Below, piece by piece: positions 15,048 through 21,219 of a DNA stretch of 21,512 nt; within the stretch, counting starts at the first letter, position 1, and the number at the start of each line of letters is the position of its first letter. Below the pieces are notes generated by a model, which did no database searches, had not been told where the DNA came from, and was given only the letters and a program-made list of their open reading frames with translations. The position numbers and the translations under genes are program-made. The stretch is from Methanoregula sp. (GTDB taxonomy: Archaea; Halobacteriota; Methanomicrobia; Methanomicrobiales; Methanospirillaceae): positions 1 to 21,512 of the forward strand of contig JAPKXT010000065.1 in the NCBI GenBank assembly GCA_026394695.1, read 5' to 3'.

Positions 15048-15239
15048 TCAGGAACTGGATCTGGTAGGTACGGTTCACCATACGAAGTGACACGCTCGCT
15101 CTATATTGGCGACACGCTCTATACCCTCTCACAAAAACAGATCCTGGCAAATTCCTTAAGCCAGATCAATACAACGATCGCCACTATCCAGCTGCCCGGG
15201 GGAGGGGATGTGCTCTACCCGGATATGAAAGGAATTTAA
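15048..15239 (+). pseudogene. C-terminal relic of a Beta_propel (beta-propeller) surface protein
   Basis: The frame from 15048 to the TAA at 15237-15239 reads, in part, GSPYEVTRSLYIGDTLYTLS and then QKQILANSLSQINTTIATIQL. The TRSLYI-D-LYT-S block followed by a short beta strand is the characteristic end of secreted Beta_propel-domain proteins (about 600-700 aa) of methanogens, as I recall the family. Upstream in this frame is a TGA at 15045, and no ATG or well-placed start precedes the conserved block, so only the tail survives. The preceding 100-150 bases show no readable propeller sequence in any frame. It is most simply a deletion remnant. Confidence 0.6.
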
Positions 15240-15372
15240 AAAAAGAACATTTTTTTCCGAGTGTGCGTTTTTTACCGGGATCCTGCAGTCAGGATATATG
15301 AACCGATCAAACTGAGAGGACATTCCCATAAAATCCATTATCCCCTGAGCCCCATAGATATAGGATTTCATC

Positions 15373-16665
15373 ATGCGCATTCCCATAAAATCAGTTACAC
15401 CGGCAAGCGGGCAGGCCGAAGTCTGCGGTTGGGTCCATGAGGTTCGGGATCTCGGGGGTCTTGCCTTCTTTTTGATTCGCGACCGGACCGGTATCATCCA
15501 GGTAACTATCCCTAAAAAGAGAGCTTCAGATGCTGTGCTTGCCGCTGCAAAACGGGTCTCCCGCGAATCGGTTGTCCGTGTTTCAGGGACGGTAAAGGCG
15601 ATTGACAAGGCACCGGGCGGACGCGAACTCATGCCGGATGTATTTGAGATCATCAGCCTGGCCGACAGTCCGCTCCCCCTTGACGTTGTGGAGAAGGTGC
15701 CGGCCGATCTCGACACACGGCTTGATGCCCGGTTCCTTGACGCCCGGAGACCCCGGGTCGCTGCCGTTTTCCAGATCCGCAGCGCTGCAATGCATGCCAT
15801 TAGCCAGTACCTGCATCACGAGGGATTCATCAATATCACCACCCCCAAGATCGTTGCCGCCGCAACCGAAGGCGGGACCGAACTGTTCCCCATCGCTTAC
15901 TTTGACAAAGAAGCATTTCTCAACCAGAGCCCGCAGCTCTACAAACAGATGATGATGGCAGCAGGATTTGAGAAGGTCTATGAGATCGGGCCAATCTTCC
16001 GTGCCGAAGAGCACAACACGACTAAGCACTTAAACGAGGCCACATCGATCGATATCGAGGTCTCCTATGCTGATCATCTCGAGGTGATGCGCATCCTCGA
16101 ATCATTGATTGTAAAAACCTACGAGTATGTCAGCGCAACCTGTGGAGACCAGCTTGCCAGCATCGAGATAACTGATTTTGTTATTCCAAAAGCTCCATTC
16201 CCGCGGCTACCCTACTGCGAAGCAATCGAGATCGCTGCAAAAAAGATTGATGACCCGATCAAGTACGGCGATGATATCAGTCCCGCAGCAGAGAGAGCAA
16301 TTGGTGCAGAAATGGGCGGGCACTACTTCATTGTAGACTGGCCAAGCCAAATCCGTCCTTATTATGCTATGCCCTACGACCATGATCCCTCTATCTGCAA
16401 GGCATTTGATCTTATGCACCCGAGAATGGAGTTATCGAGCGGGGCGCAGCGGGTCCATCAGCATGATCTCCTCGTACAGCAGATCAAAAAGAAAGGACTG
16501 AATCCCGAGAGTTTCGAGTTCTACCTGCGCCCGTTCCGGTACGGCATGCCACCCCATGCAGGCTGGGGACTGGGAGCCGATCGGCTGGTCATGACGATGC
16601 TCGGGCTGTCAAATGTGCGCGAGGCAGTGTTGTTCCCCCGTGACATGCACCGGCTGGTCCCCTGA
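15373..16665 (+). CDS. aspS: Aspartyl-tRNA synthetase, archaeal type, probably non-discriminating
   Basis: This class IIb synthetase charges tRNA(Asp), and probably also tRNA(Asn), with aspartate. The 430-aa length is standard for archaeal AspRS, which lacks the bacterial insertion domain. An OB-fold anticodon domain fills about 1-105 (CGWVHEVRDLGGLAFFLIRD). Motif 2 is at about 202-226 (VYEIGPIFRAEEHNTTKHL), with the archaeal EAT-SID-E run following it. Motif 3 is GWGLGADRLVMTMLG near the C-terminus. His22 (in WVHE) and Pro81 (in KAPGG) match the residues reported for non-discriminating AspRS. The discriminating Thermococcus kodakarensis enzyme has Trp and Lys at these positions. The ATG at 15373 has only a weak GGAT before it. 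metE follows 61 bp downstream after a T-tract. Confidence 0.96.
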   Translation: MRIPIKSVTPASGQAEVCGWVHEVRDLGGLAFFLIRDRTGIIQVTIPKKRASDAVLAAAKRVSRESVVRVSGTVKAIDKAPGGRELMPDVFEIISLADSPLPLDVVEKVPADLDTRLDARFLDARRPRVAAVFQIRSAAMHAISQYLHHEGFINITTPKIVAAATEGGTELFPIAYFDKEAFLNQSPQLYKQMMMAAGFEKVYEIGPIFRAEEHNTTKHLNEATSIDIEVSYADHLEVMRILESLIVKTYEYVSATCGDQLASIEITDFVIPKAPFPRLPYCEAIEIAAKKIDDPIKYGDDISPAAERAIGAEMGGHYFIVDWPSQIRPYYAMPYDHDPSICKAFDLMHPRMELSSGAQRVHQHDLLVQQIKKKGLNPESFEFYLRPFRYGMPPHAGWGLGADRLVMTMLGLSNVREAVLFPRDMHRLVP

Positions 16666-16674
16666 CCGCATACA

Positions 16675-16681
16675 TTTTTTT
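16675..16681 (+). terminator. T-tract after aspS
   Basis: A run of seven T lies 10 nt after the aspS stop. It suggests that metE, starting 61 nt downstream, has its own promoter (a TACGATAAATTATC-type element lies near 16703-16716). Confidence 0.4.
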
Positions 16682-16710
16682 ATCGCCGAGTCAATTCGAT
16701 TGTACGATAA

Positions 16711-16724
16711 ATTATCCGGATAAT
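16711..16724. promoter_or_regulatory. 14-bp perfect palindrome abutting the metE start codon
   Basis: ATTATCCGGATAAT is a perfect inverted repeat whose last base is two nucleotides before the metE ATG. No ribosome site is present. A repressor bound here, or the RNA hairpin it could form, would block the start. The inner TATCCGGATAAT recurs at 6223-6234 in the gap after the HD hydrolase gene. Confidence 0.4.
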
Positions 16725-16726
16725 CT

Positions 16727-17632
16727 ATGTCAAAAGAGTATTTTATCAATAAAGTACTGGCGACAACCGTGGTCGGGAGTTACCCGGTAGTGAAAGGTGG
16801 TGGCCTGAGAAGTCTCTTTGATCCGCTTCACTCCGCAGTAGAGACAGCAGTCTCCGACCAGATCTCAGCAGGCATCGATATCATATCGGACGGGCAGGTG
16901 CGGGGAGACATGATCGGGGCATTTACCTCAAAACTTCCCGGGGTAAAAGAACAGGAGATCATCGGCAAAGTGCAGCCTGCATCCGGATCCATAACCGTGG
17001 GAGACACAAAGTATGCTCTCTCAAAAGCCCCGAAAGTTAAAGGGATCATCACCGGGCCCACTACGCTTGCCCACGGGCTCCACATCAATACCCCTATATA
17101 CCGGGACAAGGAGGAACTAGCGCTGGACCTTGCCGCTGCACTGGTTCCCGAGGTAAAAGCACTGGAGGCAGCAGGGATAACCCTGTTGCAGATTGACGAG
17201 CCGATATTTTCCACCGGTATGGCCGATCTTGACGCTGGAAAACACGCGATTGGACTCATTACGTCAGCCCTGCGGATTCCCACCTGTATGCATGTCTGCG
17301 GGAATTTGGGGAATGTGCTGGATGAAATCCTGAAGTTCAACGTGAATGTGCTGGACTTCGAGTTTGCGAATAACCCGGCAAACCTCGATCTCCTTTCACG
17401 CCGCGACCTTTCCGGGCGGATGATCGGGTACGGTTGCGTGGACTCATCGATTGACCGGGTTGAGAGCGTTGCCGAGATCAAAAAACGGATCGAGAAAGGC
17501 GTAGAGATCTTCGGTCCCCGAACGATGCTCGTCGATCCTGACTGTGGTATGAGGATGCGGAGCCGGGAGTCGGCCTACTGGAAACTCAAGAACATGTGCG
17601 ATGCCGCAAAGGAAGTGCGGATCGAGCTGTGA
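16727..17632 (+). CDS. metE: Core-type methionine synthase (MetE C-terminal domain homologue)
   Basis: This 301-aa protein corresponds to the C-terminal catalytic half of cobalamin-independent methionine synthase. It makes methionine from homocysteine. Such short archaeal and bacterial forms take the methyl group from a methylated corrinoid (methylcobalamin or a corrinoid protein) rather than from methyl-tetrahydrofolate. Zinc ligands are visible: His189 and Cys191 in MHVCGN, Glu212 in DFEFAN, and Cys273 in DPDCGMR. DEP at 157-159 and GSYP near the N-terminus (about 17-20) are homocysteine-site residues. The methyl donor is inferred from family work in methanogens, not from this sequence. It lies 61 bp downstream of aspS with a palindrome at its start. 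A T-run (17634-17640) follows its stop codon. Confidence 0.9.
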   Translation: MSKEYFINKVLATTVVGSYPVVKGGGLRSLFDPLHSAVETAVSDQISAGIDIISDGQVRGDMIGAFTSKLPGVKEQEIIGKVQPASGSITVGDTKYALSKAPKVKGIITGPTTLAHGLHINTPIYRDKEELALDLAAALVPEVKALEAAGITLLQIDEPIFSTGMADLDAGKHAIGLITSALRIPTCMHVCGNLGNVLDEILKFNVNVLDFEFANNPANLDLLSRRDLSGRMIGYGCVDSSIDRVESVAEIKKRIEKGVEIFGPRTMLVDPDCGMRMRSRESAYWKLKNMCDAAKEVRIEL

Positions 17633-17633
17633 T

Positions 17634-17640
17634 TTTTTTA
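17634..17640 (+). terminator. T-tract immediately after metE
   Basis: Seven T follow one base after the metE TGA, and further T-rich runs lie near 17671-17694. Termination in this region is likely. Confidence 0.45.
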
Positions 17641-17706
17641 TTTACCCGCAATTGATTGTGAAAAATTTTATTTTTGTAACTATTCATTTTTTTACAGTCA
17701 CGCACG

Positions 17707-17715
17707 GATATAATC
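17707..17715 (+). promoter_or_regulatory. TATA-like box upstream of the amidotransferase gene
   Basis: GGATATAAT is the best TATA match in the 258-bp gap between metE and the amidotransferase gene. It lies about 175 nt before the preferred ATG at 17891, which would give a long leader containing the hairpin at 17781-17806. Confidence 0.3.
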
Positions 17716-17780
17716 CCTTACCCGGGGATTTCACGCTCGAACCTGCCTTTTCGATTCCAAACTCAATCACCGCCAGTAAC

Positions 17781-17806
17781 CGGTTATTCTATGACCACGA
17801 TAACCG
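17781..17806 (+). repeat. 7-bp inverted repeat in the leader of the amidotransferase gene
   Basis: CGGTTAT and ATAACCG are separated by 12 bases. They could form a hairpin in the leader or act as a protein-binding dyad. It is short, so the call is weak. Confidence 0.25.
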
Positions 17807-17890
17807 AATGTGCCACAGCCGGAATTACTCACTGCCACAAACCACAAACCCGTAATATCCTGCGTAAACAATAGTGATCCAGGAAAAGCT

Positions 17891-18604
17891 ATGTCGGGAG
17901 AGAGGGAACATCCAATCCGGGTCAGGGCATTTCAGCACTCACCCTCAGAACCGCTCGGCTATTTTGAAAAAATCTTTTCTGAAAAGGAGATCCCGTTTGA
18001 ATACGCCCGGCTCTGGGAAGGTGACCCCGTCAGCGCGGGTGACACCACACACCTTGTATTCCTTGGCGGGCCGATGAGCGTGAACGATGAGAGGGAACTT
18101 CCATGGCTTATAGAGGAGAAGGAGCTGATCCGAAGGGCAGTAAAGAACCGTGTTCCCGTTCTCGGCCTGTGCCTTGGCGCCCAGCTGATCGCGTCTGCGC
18201 ACAGTGCAACCGTGTACCGGTTTGTGAGAGAGACCGGCTGGTACCCGGTCCACGCGACACCCGATTCCACCGGTGTATTTGCATCCTTCCCGGATACCTT
18301 CCACGTCTTCCAGATGCATGGCGAGACATTCCACCTCCCTGTTGGCGCGAGACTCCGGTGCAGAGGGGATCGCGTAACACACCAGGGATTCCGGCTCGGG
18401 TCAGCACTAGGCCTCCAGTTCCACCTTGAGATGACCAAAGGTTTGATCCAGGACTGGACAAAGGGCGAAAAAAAATTCCTGAAAGAAAAGATTGGACGCG
18501 ATACGGAACGGTACCTTGAGAGGAGCAATCTTCTATGTAGGGAGGTGGCAAAGGAATTTTTATACGGAAATTTCCGTACCACACATAATATGATCAAAAA
18601 ATGA
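17891..18604 (+). CDS. Class I glutamine amidotransferase (GMP-synthase-like, stand-alone)
   Basis: This 237-aa protein has the class I glutaminase triad: nucleophile Cys94 in LGLCLGAQL, and His178 with Glu180 in LQFHLEM. An oxyanion loop (FLGGPMSVND) lies at 57-66. It is a single-domain protein of the group often labelled GMP synthase or glutamine amidotransferase-like. There is no ATP-pyrophosphatase partner next to it, so its acceptor substrate is unknown; gamma-glutamyl peptidase activity is another family function. The frame extends back to an ATG at 17810, adding 27 residues unlike the family. ATG 17891 (MSGE) is preferred. The C-terminal 45 residues after the triad are basic and helical, longer than a minimal domain. 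It precedes a T-rich convergent terminator region. Confidence 0.85.
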   Translation: MSGEREHPIRVRAFQHSPSEPLGYFEKIFSEKEIPFEYARLWEGDPVSAGDTTHLVFLGGPMSVNDERELPWLIEEKELIRRAVKNRVPVLGLCLGAQLIASAHSATVYRFVRETGWYPVHATPDSTGVFASFPDTFHVFQMHGETFHLPVGARLRCRGDRVTHQGFRLGSALGLQFHLEMTKGLIQDWTKGEKKFLKEKIGRDTERYLERSNLLCREVAKEFLYGNFRTTHNMIKK

Positions 18605-18720
18605 TTTTATTGATTTTTTTTTAATTTTCATAATTTTCTTTAATAATTGTTATCCGAAAAAAAATTTTATTTTTCTTTTGAGGGTTAATCGCATCAGTTA
18701 TAATAGAGAGAAAATTCTGT
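18605..18720. terminator. A/T-rich bidirectional terminator region
   Basis: The 116 bp between the converging amidotransferase and KaiC-like genes are mostly A and T. There is a nine-T run at 18614-18622 for the plus strand and an eight-A run at 18657-18664, which is a T-run for the minus strand. No ORF is seen. Confidence 0.5.
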
Positions 18721-19323
18721 TTAAACGACCCTTGATGTGGTCGATGCTTCGATACCATTATCAGTGATAATGAATGGCAGGAGCCGCCGTGGTGATGCCC
18801 CTTCTTTCATCTTCTGAACAGCAAGCGTCCGCTCGATCTCGGCCTGGTGGACTTCTGAGTTGAACTCCATAACAATATCAGCCGCCCGCATGATCCTGGT
18901 CATCTCAACCGGTTCATGGATCCCGGAATAAACAATGAACATGATATTCGCCCCGCGTTTTCTCATCTCGTCACGGGCAAGCCGCAGGAATTTTAAGGCT
19001 TCCTCGATCCCGTACTTGATGATGATAGTCGAGAGTGAATCAACAACAATACGGCTTCCAGCCATCTGTGTCATGTACATCTCAGGATGTAGTTCAGAGG
19101 CGTCGATCATTCCTGACTCGACGTCTCCATCGTTCATCAGGTATGTGCCCTCTTCACCGTCCACCTTCCAGAACTGCATTGCAGCAAGGTCTACACCGGC
19201 AATAGGGGTCCCGTATACCATTATGGTGGTGCCTACGGGAAACCCACCATCCAGCAACAGGTTAAGACCTACGATACCAGTAGTACGTTTTTTCGGTCTT
19301 TCGCTTACCGGGATATCCTGCAT
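18721..19323 (-). CDS. KaiC/RadA-like RecA-fold protein with a degenerate P-loop
   Basis: This 200-aa protein from the ATG at 19323 (or 207 aa from an upstream TTG at 19344) has the architecture of a single KaiC-type RecA domain. GIVGLNLLLDGGFPVGTTIMVYG is the characteristic lead-in. The Walker A that should follow as GxxGxGKT/S is instead GTPIAGVDLA (about 38-47), with no lysine and no Ser/Thr. The Walker B strand RIVVDSLSTII is intact, and later MRKRGANIMFIVYSG and AADIVMEFN match KaiC strands. The protein probably cannot hydrolyse ATP normally and may serve as a regulatory partner. ATG 19323 is favoured by an ATATAT element about 35 nt upstream. It lies 102 bp downstream of the acyl-CoA synthetase gene, with its own apparent promoter. 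Confidence 0.75.
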   Translation of the reverse strand: MQDIPVSERPKKRTTGIVGLNLLLDGGFPVGTTIMVYGTPIAGVDLAAMQFWKVDGEEGTYLMNDGDVESGMIDASELHPEMYMTQMAGSRIVVDSLSTIIIKYGIEEALKFLRLARDEMRKRGANIMFIVYSGIHEPVEMTRIMRAADIVMEFNSEVHQAEIERTLAVQKMKEGASPRRLLPFIITDNGIEASTTSRVV

Positions 19324-19354
19324 ATAACTTTTTATGTCTGCCAAAATGCTTCAG

Positions 19355-19363
19355 GCATATATT
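19355..19363 (-). promoter_or_regulatory. TATA-like element of the KaiC-like gene
   Basis: The minus strand reads AATATATGCC here. It is 32-40 nt from the ATG at 19323 and supports that start over the TTG at 19344. Confidence 0.35.
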
Positions 19364-19425
19364 TTTTTAACGCTTTAAAAGGTTTGTGTGGGGTCTTGGC
19401 GGTTTAAAAGAGATTATTTGAGGTT

Positions 19426-20973
19426 TTACCGTACTGGGGATGGGCTGCCAAACATTTCCCGCAGAGTCCTTCGGAGCAGCTTCCATCCGTGTACACGAGG
19501 GAGTGCCCCAACAATCATCAGGGTGCGTGGGATCTTGTAGCCGGCCAAGTGATTACGACACCAGGATTCAAGTTCTGAGTCGGTAAAAGAAGCACCCGGT
19601 TTGAGCACAACTGCTGCTACCACAACCTCCCCTTTCCGCTCATCAGGTACACCAAAGACAGCGACATCAGCAATTGCCGGGTGCTGGATGATTACGTTCT
19701 CGACTTCGGTGGGATAGATCTTCCAGCCTGACATGATGATCATGTCTTTTTTCCGATCCGTGATGTACAGGATACCCTCTTCATCGAGGTACCCGATATC
19801 ACCGGTAAGGAACCAGCCATCCTTGCGGAATACTTCTGCTGTAGCATCGGGCATATTCCAGTACCCCTTTGCAACTGATGGCCCTCGGAGTGTGATCTCC
19901 CCTCTTTCACCGAACGCAAGTTCTTTTTTGGGATCGTCTACATCAACGATTGCCACTTCAGTATAGCCAACCGCAACCCCAACGCTCTGGTAGTTCATGG
20001 TCAGCTGAGGATAATCGGGGAGTGTGGTTGTTCCCGATCCAATCACAATCGTTTCCGATAACCCGTACGAATTGGCAACCGGGATGTGATAGCGATGGTC
20101 AAACGCTTCCCAGACTGCCGGGAGGAGCTGCCCCCCGCCGGAGATAATCACGCGGGCATTCACAAGTCGTTTTTCGGTTCCGGGCGGGGAATGAACGAGA
20201 GAATGGATAACCGGGGGCATACCAGCGAGAACGGTTACCTTATACTGTTCAGCAAGATCAAGATACCGGTCGATTTCAAAGCGCTCCATCATCACATACG
20301 TGCCCCCCGCCCGTAGCATGGAAAGGCCCCATGAAAGACCGACATGCCCCATGGGGTAGATGCCAAGATATATATCGTCCGGCCGGAGCCTGAGTGCTTC
20401 TCGTTCAGCATCAAGAGCGGTCATCCAGTTGCCGTGGGTAAGCATCGCACCTTTGGGTATACCGGTTGTACCAGCGGTGTACTGGATATGGCAAAGGTCA
20501 TCGGTAGCACAGTTGACTGCACGCAGGTTCGCTGGTGCCATGGGAAATGATTCCCACGCAACCGATCCATTGCATGAGGAATTGATGCAGATGATGTGTG
20601 AAAGCGTGGTGGCATTATGACGGATAGCGGAAACAACGTTCACACCCTGGCTGTCCGTGATGATCGCAGAGGCACCGGCATCGTTGATCGCGTGCAGCAG
20701 CTCCTCGCCGCGGTATACGATATTTGTTGGTACAGCCACCGCACCAATCCTCCATATGGCAAAGTAGCTGATCAGGTAATCGGGCGAGCTGTCCAGATAG
20801 ATACAGACCCGGTCACCTTTTTTTATACCCAGATTTAAAAGCCCAAGTCCAATCCGGTTCATCTCGTCGCGGAGTTTTTTGTAGCTGTATGTCTCGTTCC
20901 GGGATGGGCAGATCAAAGCCGCTTTTTCTGCGGGAACACTTTTTGCATCAAGCAGGGTAGTAACATTGGACAT
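19426..20973 (-). CDS. AMP-forming acyl-CoA synthetase (fatty/aromatic acid-CoA ligase family)
   Basis: This 515-aa ANL-superfamily adenylating enzyme would activate a carboxylic acid to acyl-AMP and then acyl-CoA. Motifs: YTAGTTGIPKGAMLTHGN at 165-182 (P-loop), SYGLSET, and TGDIGYLDEEGILYITDRKK with KDMIIMSGWKIYPTEVE following (hinge and A8 region). The C-terminal catalytic Lys is Lys498 in PRVHGWKLLRRTLRE, where the usual Thr-Gly before the Lys is Gly-Trp. The substrate cannot be read; medium- or long-chain fatty acid is a common default annotation. Methanogens without fatty-acid oxidation still carry such enzymes, perhaps for branched-chain or aryl acids. No ribosome site precedes the ATG; a TATA box at 21014-21023 implies a short leader. 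Neighbours give no pathway. Confidence 0.9.
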   Translation of the reverse strand: MSNVTTLLDAKSVPAEKAALICPSRNETYSYKKLRDEMNRIGLGLLNLGIKKGDRVCIYLDSSPDYLISYFAIWRIGAVAVPTNIVYRGEELLHAINDAGASAIITDSQGVNVVSAIRHNATTLSHIICINSSCNGSVAWESFPMAPANLRAVNCATDDLCHIQYTAGTTGIPKGAMLTHGNWMTALDAEREALRLRPDDIYLGIYPMGHVGLSWGLSMLRAGGTYVMMERFEIDRYLDLAEQYKVTVLAGMPPVIHSLVHSPPGTEKRLVNARVIISGGGQLLPAVWEAFDHRYHIPVANSYGLSETIVIGSGTTTLPDYPQLTMNYQSVGVAVGYTEVAIVDVDDPKKELAFGERGEITLRGPSVAKGYWNMPDATAEVFRKDGWFLTGDIGYLDEEGILYITDRKKDMIIMSGWKIYPTEVENVIIQHPAIADVAVFGVPDERKGEVVVAAVVLKPGASFTDSELESWCRNHLAGYKIPRTLMIVGALPRVHGWKLLRRTLREMFGSPSPVR

Positions 20974-21013
20974 GGTGGGTCAAATGAATTAGATGATACA
21001 AAATTTGATGTTG

Positions 21014-21023
21014 GGGTATATAG
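21014..21023. promoter_or_regulatory. TATA box in the divergent control region
   Basis: GGGTATATAG contains a TATA on both strands. For the minus-strand acyl-CoA synthetase it reads CTATATACCC, with start expected near 20993 and a leader of about 20 nt. Confidence 0.45.
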
Positions 21024-21049
21024 GATTCATTATTCTGGATCAGGTATCA

Positions 21050-21070
21050 AGGTTCACTGAGAGTGAACCT
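21050..21070. promoter_or_regulatory. 21-bp dyad (9-bp arms, 3-bp spacer) in the divergent gap
   Basis: AGGTTCACT and AGTGAACCT form a perfect inverted repeat around a central GAG. It sits between the acyl-CoA synthetase promoter and the rightward gene. Size and symmetry fit an operator for a dimeric regulator. A plain RNA hairpin is the alternative, but no T-tract follows closely. Confidence 0.45.
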
Positions 21071-21080
21071 GTTGGCATAG

Positions 21081-21132
21081 TTGTCGATTTTTATAGATTT
21101 TCCTTATATCGTTCGACAAGATTATTTGTCGA
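21081..21132. repeat. Three copies of TTGTCGA (two direct, one inverted)
   Basis: TTGTCGA occurs at 21081-21087 and 21126-21132, and its complement TCGACAA at 21113-21119. The cluster flanks a TATA-like TTATATC near 21103-21110, which may be the promoter of the gene at 21220. It could be a set of regulator sites; short repeats in an A/T-rich gap can also arise by chance. Confidence 0.3.
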
Positions 21133-21219
21133 TGCGGTACATAAGGAACGCTGGTTCATGGAGAATTTCCAGGGCAAACTATTTCTGTAACCAATCCCGA
21201 ATTATCTGTTCTGACACGT

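Larger units (their letters stand above)
14841..15372. other. 532-bp gap without an intact gene
   Basis: This stretch separates the divergent membrane-protein and aspS genes. It holds the minus-strand promoter near 14875, a 17-codon plus-strand ORF with a strong ribosome site (14938-14991), and a GTG-started 27-codon frame at 15007-15090 preceded by GAGGGGA. It also holds the relic of a Beta_propel gene (15048-15239) and the upstream region of aspS. Two candidate aspS TATA elements are visible: AGGATATATG near 15293 and ATAGATATAGG near 15357. The mixture of good translation signals with broken frames looks like a gene in decay. Confidence 0.5.

Noticed and set aside
16828..17481. Minus-strand frame of 217 codons inside metE
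   Set aside because: Antisense shadow of metE, which has all its zinc ligands and length.
17959..18597. Minus-strand frame of 212 codons inside the amidotransferase
   Set aside because: Antisense shadow. The plus-strand frame has the Cys/His/Glu triad.
20993..21190. 65-codon plus-strand ORF in the divergent gap
   Set aside because: No ribosome site. It spans the dyad, repeats and TATA elements, and its product resembles no family.
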